Assembly: GCF_943912825.1 (NCBI RefSeq)
Contig: NZ_CALTUX010000007.1
Location: 1 to 64,000, forward strand
Length of the DNA: 64,000 bases
DNA from: an uncultured Anaerococcus sp.
GTDB taxonomy: Bacteria; Bacillota; Clostridia; Tissierellales; Peptoniphilaceae
Direction: 5' to 3'
The notes below the pieces were generated by a model. The model was given only the letters and a program-made list of their open reading frames with translations, did no database searches and was not told where the DNA came from. Of the stretch, positions 36,009 through 44,429 are shown one piece after another. Within the stretch, counting starts at the first letter, position 1. Every line of letters starts with the position of its first letter. A program made the position numbers and the translations under genes.

Positions 36009-36809
36009 ATGGAATTTAATATAGATAGGGTAGCCTTTTCTATTTTTGGCCTAGACATATATTGGTATGCCATAATAATAATTGGAGGAATTTTAATTGC
36101 CTCTCAATTTGCCAAGAAAGAATTTGTAAGAAGGGGCTTTGATGAAGACTTTATTTACGATGTTCTTTTTGTAGTCCTACCAATAGGAATAATTGGTGCA
36201 AGGCTCTGGTATGTGGCCTTTGAATGGGATTACTATGGGGCAAACCCAAGTCAGATACTTAATTTTAGGGCTGGAGGCCTTGCCATCCACGGTGGTATAT
36301 TTGCAGGCCTTATTGCCTTATGGATATATGCTAAGTACAAAAATATCCCATTATTAGATCTTACAGATGTTATGGTTCCATCCCTTATCCTAGGTCAAGC
36401 CATAGGCAGGTGGGGCAACTTTGCAAATGCCGAGGCCCACGGTGGCCCAACAGATTTGCCTTGGGGAATTATAATAGATGGGGTCAAGGTCCATCCGACC
36501 TTTTTATATGAGTCAATTGGGGACTTCTTAATATTTTTGTTTTTAATATTTTATAGGAAGAAAAATCCAAGCAAGGGCAAGCAAACAGCCATATATTTTA
36601 TAGGCTATGGAGTTTTGAGATTTTTTGTAGAAGGTCTTAGAACAGATTCCCTTTATGTACTTGGCCTTAGAACTGCCCAGCTAGTTTCAATTGGCTTTGT
36701 AATAGTAGGAATAATTTTATTTGTCTATGCAAATAAAAATAATCTCCCACCTTATTTTCAAAAAGCTAAATCTAAAGAGAAAGCTGAAAGAATAATCAAA
36801 TTTAAATAA
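36009..36809 (+). CDS. lgt: Prolipoprotein diacylglyceryl transferase
   Basis: 266 residues, about seven membrane segments. It transfers diacylglycerol from phosphatidylglycerol to the lipobox cysteine of prolipoproteins. The Lgt signature GRWGNFANAEAHGGPTDLPWG is intact, with upstream GARLWYVAFEW and IHGGIFAGLI (catalytic His) and downstream HPTFLYESIGDF. The C-terminus is basic. Last gene before a clear terminator. Confidence 0.97.
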   Translation: MEFNIDRVAFSIFGLDIYWYAIIIIGGILIASQFAKKEFVRRGFDEDFIYDVLFVVLPIGIIGARLWYVAFEWDYYGANPSQILNFRAGGLAIHGGIFAGLIALWIYAKYKNIPLLDLTDVMVPSLILGQAIGRWGNFANAEAHGGPTDLPWGIIIDGVKVHPTFLYESIGDFLIFLFLIFYRKKNPSKGKQTAIYFIGYGVLRFFVEGLRTDSLYVLGLRTAQLVSIGFVIVGIILFVYANKNNLPPYFQKAKSKEKAERIIKFK

Positions 36810-36822
36810 GTTTAGTAAGATT

Positions 36823-36849
36823 GACCGGTTTTATATCCGGTCTTTTTTC
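36823..36849 (+). terminator. Rho-independent terminator after lgt
   Basis: GACCGG and CCGGTC arms around a TTTTATAT loop, followed by TTTTTT. It ends the hflX-lgt operon just before the mraZ promoter. Confidence 0.88.
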
Positions 36850-36878
36850 TTGCTTTTTTCTCCTATATAGGATAAAAT
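36850..36878 (+). promoter_or_regulatory. mraZ promoter of the dcw cluster
   Basis: TTGCTT at 36850-36855 and TAAAAT at 36873-36878, spacer 17. Transcription would begin near 36885, so the GTGG repeats lie at and just after the start site. Confidence 0.6.
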
Positions 36879-36887
36879 GATAGTGAA

Positions 36888-36911
36888 GTGGAAGATTGTG
36901 GTAAAAGGTGG
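36888..36911 (+). promoter_or_regulatory. MraZ operator: three GTGG repeats at a 10-base period
   Basis: GTGG occurs at 36888, 36898 and 36908, exactly one helical turn apart, directly upstream of the mraZ start at 36918. MraZ of E. coli and Mollicutes represses its own operon through three or four short G-rich direct repeats at this period. Autoregulation here is inferred from that. The third repeat also serves as part of the ribosome site. Confidence 0.75.
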
Positions 36912-36917
36912 TAAGAA

Positions 36918-37331
36918 ATGTTCCTAGGTGAATATATCCATAAGATAGATTCGAAAAATAGAATAATGATGCCTAGTGAATTTAGACCTTCTCTTGGAGA
37001 AGAATTCTATCTTACCAAGGGACCAGAGAACTCCTTAGTAATTTATACAGAAGAAGAATTTCAAAAAAGGTCCCAAAATCTTGATCAACTCGTATATGAG
37101 AATAAGAAAAATCGTGCTATTAAAAGGCTGTTTTTCTCTTCCACTGTCAAGATGAATCTTGATAAACAAGGAAGAATCTTGATTAATAAGAATCTAAAGG
37201 ACTATGCTAAGATCTCAGATGAGGCTATAATAATTGGCAATAACAACACCATAGAAATATGGGATAGACAAGTTTGGGATGAATATATAAACGAAGTCGA
37301 GGTGAATTTATCCGACATAATGGATGAATGA
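36918..37331 (+). CDS. mraZ: Transcriptional regulator MraZ
   Basis: 137 residues with two AbrB-like half-domains: MFLGEYIHKIDSKNRIMMPSEFR and SSTVKMNLDKQGRILINKNLKDYA. It forms ring-shaped multimers on repeated operator sites and controls the division/cell-wall cluster. First gene of the cluster. The following rsmH starts two bases after its stop. Confidence 0.96.
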   Translation: MFLGEYIHKIDSKNRIMMPSEFRPSLGEEFYLTKGPENSLVIYTEEEFQKRSQNLDQLVYENKKNRAIKRLFFSSTVKMNLDKQGRILINKNLKDYAKISDEAIIIGNNNTIEIWDRQVWDEYINEVEVNLSDIMDE

Positions 37332-37332
37332 T

Positions 37333-38256
37333 ATGAAATTTGAACATATACCAGTTCTTGCAAAAGAAACTATAGAAAATTTAAATATAAAACCAGATGG
37401 AGTTTATGCTGACCTAACCCTAGGAAAGGGAGGTCATTCTAAGATGATCCTAGAAAGATTATCTGATAAGGGACTTCTTATAGGCATAGACCAAGATGAA
37501 ACTGCCATTAAAGCTGCCAAAGAAAATTTAAAAGACTATAAAAATGTTGTATTTTTCAATACCAATTTTGAAAATATAAAAGAAGTCTTGACTAAGGCGG
37601 GTTTTAATAAAATCGATGGTGCTCTGATGGACATTGGCGTCAGCTCATATCAAATTGACAATCCAGAGCGTGGTTTTTCTTATATGAAAGATGGACCACT
37701 TGATATGAGAATGGATAGGCTAAATGAGTTAACAGCAGAAAAGATTGTCAATGAATACTCTCAGGATGAACTTACAAAGATATTTTTTGACTATGGTGAA
37801 GAAAGATTTTCAAAAGCCATAGCCAGAAATATAGTAAAGTATCGCGAAAACGAAAGAATTAATACCACTTTCAAACTCCGAAATATTGTTATGAAATCTG
37901 CGAACTTTAAAAATGAAGTTCATCCTGAAAAGAGGGTATTTCAAGCCTTAAGGATTGCAGTAAATAGAGAACTAGACGTATTAGAAAATACCATTGATGA
38001 TATTATAGATTTTATAAATAAAGATGGCAGACTTGCGATAATTACTTTCCATTCTTTAGAAGATAGGATAGTTAAAAATAAATTTAAGGATTTGGCTACA
38101 GATTGTATTTGTCCGCCAGAGATCCCAATTTGCGTATGTGATCATAGGGCAAAGGTTAAGCTTATAACCAAAAAACCAATCACAGCGAGCAAAGAAGAAC
38201 TAGAAGCTAACTCTAGGAGTAAACCTGCTAAACTTAGAGTATGTCAAAGGATATGA
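37333..38256 (+). CDS. rsmH: 16S rRNA (cytosine-1402-N4)-methyltransferase
   Basis: 307 residues. Methylates N4 of C1402 in the ribosomal P site using SAM. N-terminus EHIPVLAKETIENLNIKPDGVYADLTLGKGGHS, then GALMDIGVSSYQID and ITFHSLEDRIVK are family motifs. I choose ATG 37333 because GGATGA lies five bases upstream. An ATG at 37324 overlaps mraZ and lacks a ribosome site. It sits in the conserved mraZ-rsmH-ftsL order. Confidence 0.96.
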   Translation: MKFEHIPVLAKETIENLNIKPDGVYADLTLGKGGHSKMILERLSDKGLLIGIDQDETAIKAAKENLKDYKNVVFFNTNFENIKEVLTKAGFNKIDGALMDIGVSSYQIDNPERGFSYMKDGPLDMRMDRLNELTAEKIVNEYSQDELTKIFFDYGEERFSKAIARNIVKYRENERINTTFKLRNIVMKSANFKNEVHPEKRVFQALRIAVNRELDVLENTIDDIIDFINKDGRLAIITFHSLEDRIVKNKFKDLATDCICPPEIPICVCDHRAKVKLITKKPITASKEELEANSRSKPAKLRVCQRI

Positions 38257-38257
38257 T

Positions 38258-38629
38258 ATGGCTGAGCGTATAGAATACAAGATAGTAAAAAATAATAATA
38301 AGGGAAGGGTCAGGCTTAAGGTAAAAGAAAAACCTAAAAGGTCTAAGGCCTATGATATAGCTAAACTTAGGAAAAGAGACAGGATGATGAAATTCTGGAT
38401 AAGTCTCTTTGTATTTTCCATGCTATTAGCCATGACCACTTTTTTGATAAATAAAAGAATTAACTTGTCAAATGAGAGATTTGAGTATAATAGACTACAG
38501 GCAGACATAGTAAGCTATGAGCTTCAAAGAGATAGGCTTAAAACTAGCCTTGATGAAGCCATTGACTTAAATAGAATTCAAAGATATGCCATAGAAGATT
38601 TAGATATGGTTTATCAGGATAATAATTAG
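38258..38629 (+). CDS. ftsL: FtsL-like division protein
   Basis: 123 residues. A basic cytoplasmic tail (~60 residues), one membrane helix (MKFWISLFVFSMLLAMTTFLI), then a short external coiled coil (SNERFEYNRLQADIVSYELQRDRLKTSLDEA). This bitopic layout and the position after rsmH identify FtsL, which joins FtsQ/DivIB and a FtsB-like partner at the septum. Sequence conservation in the family is low, so the call leans on synteny. ftsI, which usually follows, is absent. Confidence 0.82.
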   Translation: MAERIEYKIVKNNNKGRVRLKVKEKPKRSKAYDIAKLRKRDRMMKFWISLFVFSMLLAMTTFLINKRINLSNERFEYNRLQADIVSYELQRDRLKTSLDEAIDLNRIQRYAIEDLDMVYQDNN

Positions 38630-38648
38630 CTGCTGATTAGGAAGTAAT

Positions 38649-39596
38649 ATGAATAAGTATTTAATAATTTTATTAGGAATATTTTTAAGTTTGGGCTTAT
38701 CATTTTTTATAATTCCAATCCTTAAAAGTAAAAAAATCGGTCAAAATATCAGGGCAGTTGGCCCAAAAAGCCACCTAGCCAAGGCAGGAACTCCAACTAT
38801 GGGTGGAATAATTTTTATAATTTCTGCCTTTATCTTAAGTCTATTTTTCTTGGATAAAAGCATGGAAACTCTCATCCTCCTTGTGTCAATGGTAGGATTT
38901 GGAGCGGTAGGCTTTATCGATGATTTCAAAAAGTTAGTTTTAAAACAATCTGAAGGTCTTAAACCAAAAGAAAAACTAGTCCTCCAATTTGGGCTGGCAA
39001 TCTTGGTAAGTATACTAGCCTTCATAAACGACAAAGAATCTATAACAAGATTACTCATTCCATTTACAAATTTCTACCTACCTGTATCAATAATAGGCAT
39101 TCCTATCATGGTCTTTATAATAGTAGGTACTACAAATGCTACAAACCTAACAGATGGTCTTGACGGGCTTCTAGTGAGCGTGTCAATTCCAGTGTTTATT
39201 GCCCTAAGCATAATAGGAAAGGCTACAAATAACGAAACCTTCTCTCTAATAATGCTTGGAAGTCTTCTAGGATTTTTGGTATTTAACTTCAACCCAGCAA
39301 GTGTATTTATGGGAGATACCGGATCAATGGCAATAGGCGGAGCAATCGTAGCCCTTGCAATAAATCTTAAAATTCCAATTTATTTAGTAATATTTGGTGG
39401 AGTCTATATGATGGAAACCCTATCTGTAATAATCCAAGTTTTATCTTATAGGCATAGGAATAAGAAAAGAGTTTTTCTTATGACCCCTATCCATCATCAT
39501 TTTGAACTAAAAGGTTACAAAGAATCAAAGATAGTAGCAGCCTTTGCTGTTGTATCTGTCGTATTATCATTAATAAGTTTGGTGGCATTAATATGA
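38649..39596 (+). CDS. mraY: Phospho-N-acetylmuramoyl-pentapeptide transferase
   Basis: 315 residues, ten membrane helices. Makes lipid I from UDP-MurNAc-pentapeptide and undecaprenyl phosphate at the inner face of the membrane. Motifs seen: AGTPTMGGIIFI, FGAVGFIDDFKKL (Asp pair), TNATNLTDGLDGL, FNFNPASVFMGDTGSMAIGG and the HHHFELKG histidine loop. It overlaps murD by ATGA. Confidence 0.97.
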   Translation: MNKYLIILLGIFLSLGLSFFIIPILKSKKIGQNIRAVGPKSHLAKAGTPTMGGIIFIISAFILSLFFLDKSMETLILLVSMVGFGAVGFIDDFKKLVLKQSEGLKPKEKLVLQFGLAILVSILAFINDKESITRLLIPFTNFYLPVSIIGIPIMVFIIVGTTNATNLTDGLDGLLVSVSIPVFIALSIIGKATNNETFSLIMLGSLLGFLVFNFNPASVFMGDTGSMAIGGAIVALAINLKIPIYLVIFGGVYMMETLSVIIQVLSYRHRNKKRVFLMTPIHHHFELKGYKESKIVAAFAVVSVVLSLISLVALI

Positions 39597-40909
39597 GTAA
39601 GGTATTAGTTTATGGACTAGGTGTAACAGGCATATCATCAGTTAAATGTTTAGAAAAAAAAGGATATGAGGTCTACACCTTTGATAAAAATAAAGAAAAA
39701 ATAGAAGAACTAGAGGGCTATAATTATAGCCCTATTTCTTGCGCTAATTTAGAAGATTATGACTTTGAATTTGTACTTAAATCACCTGGAATCAAGCCTA
39801 GTGATGAGTATGTAAAGATTTTAGAAAAGAAGAATGAAATAATTTCAGACATCGAGGCATCTCAAAGATTATTTTCAGAAAAGGAGAAAATTGCCATAAC
39901 AGGTACAAATGGCAAAACTTCTACAACTTCGATGGTAAATCATATTTTAAATGTCTCAGGTCATAAGGCCTATGCAGTCGGAAATATTGGCGAAGGAATC
40001 TTGTGGCAAATGTACAATAATGAAGGAGTCTTTGTTGAGGAACTATCATCTTTCCAACTTCATGATAGTAAATATTATCACCCAAAATTTGCTGCAATCC
40101 TAAATATAAACGAAGATCATATAGATTGGCATGGAAGCTTTGATGATTATATAAATTCAAAGCTAAAAATAGCCGCAAATCAAGATCAATCAGATTTTTT
40201 AGTTATAAATAAAGAAGATAAGATTTTACAAGATAATAAGTCAAGCTTTAAGGCAAAAGTTTATGAATTTTCAAGCAGACAAAATGTAGAAAGAGGCCTT
40301 TACCTAAAAGAAAATATAATTTACCTAGTAGATGAAAACTACGAAGATAAAGCTATCTTGGATGTGAGAGACCTTTCTGTAATAGGTAGGCATAACTATG
40401 AAAATGCCATGGCAGCTATTTTATTAACTTACCTATATGGGATAAAACTTGATGAAATAATTAAGTCAATTAAGACCTTCAAATCAATTGCCCACAGGCT
40501 AGAGTTTGTAAAAACTCTTGACGGAGTAGATTATTACAACGACTCTAAGGGGACAAATGTAGATAGTTCTGTAAAGGCCATAGAATCTTTTACTAGACCA
40601 ATAATCATAATTGCAGGTGGATATGATAAGCATATCGACTATACCGACTATGTTAAAGCCTTCAAGAAAAATGGAAAGCTAATGATAATAATGGGCGAGA
40701 CCAAGCAAAAGATAGAAAAAATCTGCAAGGACCTAGGAGTTTCTTATATCATGGTAGACAATATGAAAGAAGCTCTAAATGTGGCTTACAAAGAAGCTAA
40801 AAGCGGTGATGTAGTTTTACTATCTCCAGCCTCTGCTTCATGGGATATGTACAAATCTTATGAGCAAAGAGGAGATGATTTTAAAGCCCTTGTAGAAAAG
40901 TTAGGATAA
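39593..40909 (+). CDS. murD: UDP-N-acetylmuramoylalanine--D-glutamate ligase
   Basis: 438 residues. Adds D-Glu to UDP-MurNAc-L-Ala. N-terminal Rossmann-like domain (VLVYGLGVTGISSVKCL), ATP site GTNGKTSTTSM (~103), central NINEDHIDWHGSFDDYI, and Mur ligase C-terminal NDSKGTNVDSSVKAIE and LLSPASASWDMYKSYEQRGDDF. Start overlaps mraY by four bases; murG follows two bases after the stop. Confidence 0.97.
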   Translation: MSKVLVYGLGVTGISSVKCLEKKGYEVYTFDKNKEKIEELEGYNYSPISCANLEDYDFEFVLKSPGIKPSDEYVKILEKKNEIISDIEASQRLFSEKEKIAITGTNGKTSTTSMVNHILNVSGHKAYAVGNIGEGILWQMYNNEGVFVEELSSFQLHDSKYYHPKFAAILNINEDHIDWHGSFDDYINSKLKIAANQDQSDFLVINKEDKILQDNKSSFKAKVYEFSSRQNVERGLYLKENIIYLVDENYEDKAILDVRDLSVIGRHNYENAMAAILLTYLYGIKLDEIIKSIKTFKSIAHRLEFVKTLDGVDYYNDSKGTNVDSSVKAIESFTRPIIIIAGGYDKHIDYTDYVKAFKKNGKLMIIMGETKQKIEKICKDLGVSYIMVDNMKEALNVAYKEAKSGDVVLLSPASASWDMYKSYEQRGDDFKALVEKLG

Positions 40910-40911
40910 AT

Positions 40912-41997
40912 ATGAAAAGAGCAATAATTACAGGCGGTGGAACTGGTGGTCACATCTATCCAGCCATAGCCATAGGAGATAAAATAAAAGAAGAAAACCC
41001 CGGAGTAGAGATAATCTACGTTGGGATAAAAGGTGGGCCAGAAGAAAGAATTGCCAAGAAAAATGGTTACGAATTTCATTCTATAGAAGCCATGGGCATA
41101 CCTAGGAAAATCAATAAAAGACTATTTAAATCTCTCTTAGCAAATATAAAGGGCTTTGGCCAGGCTAAGAGAATAATAAAAGATTTCAAACCAGACTTAG
41201 TAGTAGGAACTGGTGGTTATGTTTGTGCACCAATTCTCTATCAGGCTGCGAGAGCCCATATTCCATCCATAGTTCATGAATCAAATTCTTATCCAGGTAT
41301 GGCAAGCAAATTCTTATCGCAAAGAGTTGATAAGGTTCTAATTTCCTACGAGGAAGCCAAAAAGCATTTTAAATATCAAAAAAATATTGTGGTAACTGGA
41401 AATCCAGTTAGAAATAATTTTAATCTTAGCTATACCGATGAGGACTTAAAAAACCTTGGTATAGAGGAAGACATTCCTATAGTATTTTCTTTTGGTGGAT
41501 CAAATGGGTCTTATGCCTTAAACCAAGCAGTTATAGAACTAAGCAAAAAGCTTGATGGCAAATATTACCTTCTTCATCAAACAGGAAATAGGTATTATGA
41601 TGATTTTGTAAAGAAAGCTACGCCAAGCAAATACTTAAAGGCCTTTAAATATATAGATAATATAGACCTTTTTTATGGATTAGCAGATTTGATAATTGCT
41701 TCATCAGGAGCCATGAGTCTTGCAGAAATATCCTCAGTTGCCAAGGCTTCAATTTTAATACCAAAGGCTTACACAACAGAAAATCATCAGGAGTATAACG
41801 CAAGAACCTACATGGACCACGGAGCAAGCCTTATGATTTTGGAAAAAGATTTGAAGGCTGACCTATTAAATGAATCTATATTGAGTATAATAGAAAACAA
41901 AGATATTATGCAAAAAATGGGGGAAGAAGCTTATAAACTCGCTGATAATTCAGCAACTGACAAAATTTATAGCGAGATTTCTAAGTTAATTGATTAA
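40912..41997 (+). CDS. murG: Lipid II synthase, UDP-GlcNAc transferase MurG
   Basis: 361 residues, GT-B fold. Adds GlcNAc to lipid I at the cytoplasmic membrane face. N-terminal GGGTGGHIYPAIAIGD, VVGTGGYVCAPILYQAA and HESNSYPGMASKFL; C-terminal donor-site SFGGSNGSYALNQ and SGAMSLAEISSVAKASILIPKAYTTENHQEYNA. All conserved positions appear present. It is coupled to ftsQ by TAATG. Confidence 0.97.
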   Translation: MKRAIITGGGTGGHIYPAIAIGDKIKEENPGVEIIYVGIKGGPEERIAKKNGYEFHSIEAMGIPRKINKRLFKSLLANIKGFGQAKRIIKDFKPDLVVGTGGYVCAPILYQAARAHIPSIVHESNSYPGMASKFLSQRVDKVLISYEEAKKHFKYQKNIVVTGNPVRNNFNLSYTDEDLKNLGIEEDIPIVFSFGGSNGSYALNQAVIELSKKLDGKYYLLHQTGNRYYDDFVKKATPSKYLKAFKYIDNIDLFYGLADLIIASSGAMSLAEISSVAKASILIPKAYTTENHQEYNARTYMDHGASLMILEKDLKADLLNESILSIIENKDIMQKMGEEAYKLADNSATDKIYSEISKLID

Positions 41998-42788
41998 TGA
42001 CTAATAAAAACGATGACAGAATTATAAAAAAGGGTTCAAAGGTCTTTAGCAAAAAATATATAGCCAAAAAACGTGGTAAGGAAGAAATTGAAAAGCCTAG
42101 AAGTAAGATTTTCTTCTTCCTTATTTTCTTGGCGTTTTTGCTAGGAATTTCTATAAATCTTTATAACCATCCTTTTATGAAAATTCAAGATATCTACATT
42201 CAGGGTAATGTTATAACTGATGATACTGAGATTATAAAGAAATTAAGGTCACCAGTAGGCAAAAATATCTTGTTATATGATTATAAGAAAAGTGAAAAAG
42301 AATTAAAAAAATTAAGTTTTATCAAATCTGCAAGGGTTAGGAAGGTATTTCCTAAGATTATATCTGTGGAAATAACTGAAGATTTTCCTCTCTATAAGAT
42401 TAAAGATAAAGATATTTATGTTACAAATAATGGACTTATTACAAAGGATGTCGAGAAGATTAACACAGATAGACTTATAGAAATAGATACAAATTCATAC
42501 AACAAGGAAATAGGTGAGAACTTTACTTCTTCTGAGACAAGTATGAATTTTATTAAAGAGCTAAGCGCATCTTCTCTAATAGGAAGGGTAAGTAAGTTAA
42601 ATTTGGAAAATAAGCTTGATATTGGTATAATGATACAAGATATTGAAGTTAAGTTTGGTGATTTAAATAATGTTGAATATAAGATTAAATTGCTAAATAA
42701 AGTTTTAGCCGATATAAAAAGCAAGGGCAAAAAAGTAGAAAGTATTAACTTAAACAACGGGGACAATCCTGAAGTTGTGGTAGATTAA
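41997..42788 (+). CDS. ftsQ: Division protein FtsQ/DivIB
   Basis: 263 residues. Basic cytoplasmic tail, one membrane helix (~37-56, FFFLIFLAFLLGISINLY), a POTRA domain (PFMKIQDIYIQGNVITDDTEIIKKL... VRKVFPKIISVEITEDFPLY) and the FtsQ beta domain with YKIKLLNKVLADIKSKGKKVESINL. It acts with FtsL at the septum. Placed between murG and ftsZ as in many Firmicutes. Confidence 0.92.
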   Translation: MTNKNDDRIIKKGSKVFSKKYIAKKRGKEEIEKPRSKIFFFLIFLAFLLGISINLYNHPFMKIQDIYIQGNVITDDTEIIKKLRSPVGKNILLYDYKKSEKELKKLSFIKSARVRKVFPKIISVEITEDFPLYKIKDKDIYVTNNGLITKDVEKINTDRLIEIDTNSYNKEIGENFTSSETSMNFIKELSASSLIGRVSKLNLENKLDIGIMIQDIEVKFGDLNNVEYKIKLLNKVLADIKSKGKKVESINLNNGDNPEVVVD

Positions 42789-42829
42789 TATTTTAGCTAA
42801 GCTAAATATAGAAAACAATGGGGGATTTT

Positions 42830-43933
42830 ATGGCAAACATTAATTATGATATGGAAAACAATTCTTTAGCTAAGATAAAAGTTATTGGAGTTGGTGGTGG
42901 TGGAAACAACGCCATCAGCAGGATGAGGGATAACGGCCTATCTGGTGTAGAGTTTATGGCGCTTAATACAGACCTTCAAGCTCTACAAGGCTCAAATGCT
43001 GATATTAGACTTCAAATAGGTGAAAAACTTACAAGAGGTCTTGGAGCAGGAGCTAACCCACAAGTAGGTGAAAAGGCAGCAGAAGAATCAAAAAGCGAAA
43101 TAGAAGAAGCAATCAAAGGCGCTGATATGGTATTTATCACAGCCGGCATGGGTGGTGGTACAGGTACAGGTGCAGCACCAGTTGTAGCCCAAGTTGCTAA
43201 AGAAATGGGAATCCTTACAGTAGGTGTAGTTACAAAACCATTCTCATTTGAAGGTAGAAAAAGAGCAAACCAAGCTGAATCTGGTATTGAAAAATTAAAA
43301 GAAAACGTAGATACCCTAATTACAATACCAAACGATAAACTACTCCAAATAGTAGAAAAAAGAACATCAATGGTAGAAGCCTTCCAAATGGCAGACCAAG
43401 TACTTATGGATGCTGTAAGCGGTATATCAGAACTAATTGCAGTACCAAACGTAATCAACCTTGACTTTGCAGACGTTAAGTCAATCATGGCAGACCAAGG
43501 TATGGCACATATGGGTATTGGTAGAGCAAGCGGAGAAAATAGAGCAGTAGATGCTGCAAAAGCCGCTGTTAACTCACCACTTCTTGAGACAAGCATAGAA
43601 GGAGCTAATGCAGTACTTCTAAATGTAACAGCTGCAGAAGTTGGCCTAATGGAAGCAAATGAAGCAGCTGAATTAATTAGAGACCATATTGATTCAGATG
43701 CAAATATAATCTTCGGTGTTGGTTCTGATGAAACAATGGGAGAAGAAATCAAGATCACAGTAATAGCTACTGGTTTTGACAATGCAGGCAGACCTAGAAG
43801 AGCAGATAGATCAAATTCATCTGACGATTTAAGAGCTCCTCAAAGAAATAATACAAATAACGTAAATAAAAATAGCCAAAGAAAATCATCAAATTTCTTT
43901 GATGACTTAGAGCTTCCTGATTTCTTAAAATAA
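42830..43933 (+). CDS. ftsZ: Cell division GTPase FtsZ
   Basis: 367 residues. Tubulin-like GTPase that forms the Z ring. IKVIGVGGGGNNAISRM, the signature GGGTGTGAAPVVAQVA (~107), T7 loop NLDFADVKSIM, a short Asn/Arg-rich linker and the conserved C-terminal peptide DDLELPDFLK. I start it at ATG 42830 behind GGGGGA. An ATG at 42818 has no ribosome site. ftsA, usually adjacent, is missing. Confidence 0.98.
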   Translation: MANINYDMENNSLAKIKVIGVGGGGNNAISRMRDNGLSGVEFMALNTDLQALQGSNADIRLQIGEKLTRGLGAGANPQVGEKAAEESKSEIEEAIKGADMVFITAGMGGGTGTGAAPVVAQVAKEMGILTVGVVTKPFSFEGRKRANQAESGIEKLKENVDTLITIPNDKLLQIVEKRTSMVEAFQMADQVLMDAVSGISELIAVPNVINLDFADVKSIMADQGMAHMGIGRASGENRAVDAAKAAVNSPLLETSIEGANAVLLNVTAAEVGLMEANEAAELIRDHIDSDANIIFGVGSDETMGEEIKITVIATGFDNAGRPRRADRSNSSDDLRAPQRNNTNNVNKNSQRKSSNFFDDLELPDFLK

Positions 43934-43934
43934 T

Positions 43935-44402
43935 ATGAGATGTCCCTATTGTGATTCAAAAAATACAAGGGTATTAGACTCAAGATCTACTGACGATGAC
44001 AGGGCTATTAGACGTAGAAGATTGTGCGAAGATTGTGATAAAAGATTTTCAACCTATGAAAGGTATGAAGACTCCACAATCATGATTATCAAAAAAGACA
44101 ATACAAGAGAAGCTTTTGACCCAAGAAAGTTAATCTCAGGAATTGTCAAGTCTTGTCAAAAAAGACCTGTCAGCATGGATCAAATAGAAGAAGTAGCTAA
44201 AAATATCGAAACCAAAGTTAATCATACTGGCAAAAAAGAAGTAACTTCAACATATATAGGACAGCTTGTCATGGATGAATTAAAAGACTTAGATCCTGTA
44301 GCATATGTAAGATTTGCATCTGTATATAGAGAATTTAAGGATGTCGATTCATTTTATGAGGAGATTATAAATTTAAAAGATGATAAAGGTGCTAGTAAAT
44401 AG
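43935..44402 (+). CDS. nrdR: Transcriptional repressor NrdR
   Basis: 155 residues. An N-terminal zinc ribbon (MRCPYCDSKNTRVLDSRSTDD... CEDCDKRFSTYERYE) and an ATP-cone (IIKKDNTREAFDPRKLISGIVKSCQKRPV). It represses ribonucleotide reductase genes according to dATP/ATP level by binding NrdR boxes. Begins one base after ftsZ. The terminator hairpin overlaps its stop codon. Confidence 0.97.
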   Translation: MRCPYCDSKNTRVLDSRSTDDDRAIRRRRLCEDCDKRFSTYERYEDSTIMIIKKDNTREAFDPRKLISGIVKSCQKRPVSMDQIEEVAKNIETKVNHTGKKEVTSTYIGQLVMDELKDLDPVAYVRFASVYREFKDVDSFYEEIINLKDDKGASK

Positions 44403-44413
44403 CGCCTTTTTTT
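44385..44413 (+). terminator. Terminator overlapping the nrdR stop
   Basis: AAGGTGCTA (44385-44393) pairs with TAGCGCCTT (44399-44407), then a T run. The nrdR TAG stop (44400-44402) lies inside the right arm, so a translating ribosome would cover the stem. Confidence 0.8.
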
Positions 44414-44429
44414 CTATTAAGGAGGGCAG

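Noticed and set aside
43012..43782. 256-codon minus-strand frame opposite ftsZ
   Set aside because: It is a codon-bias shadow of ftsZ: Ser/Ala/Ile-rich, no ribosome site, no recognisable domain, and ftsZ is unquestionable.
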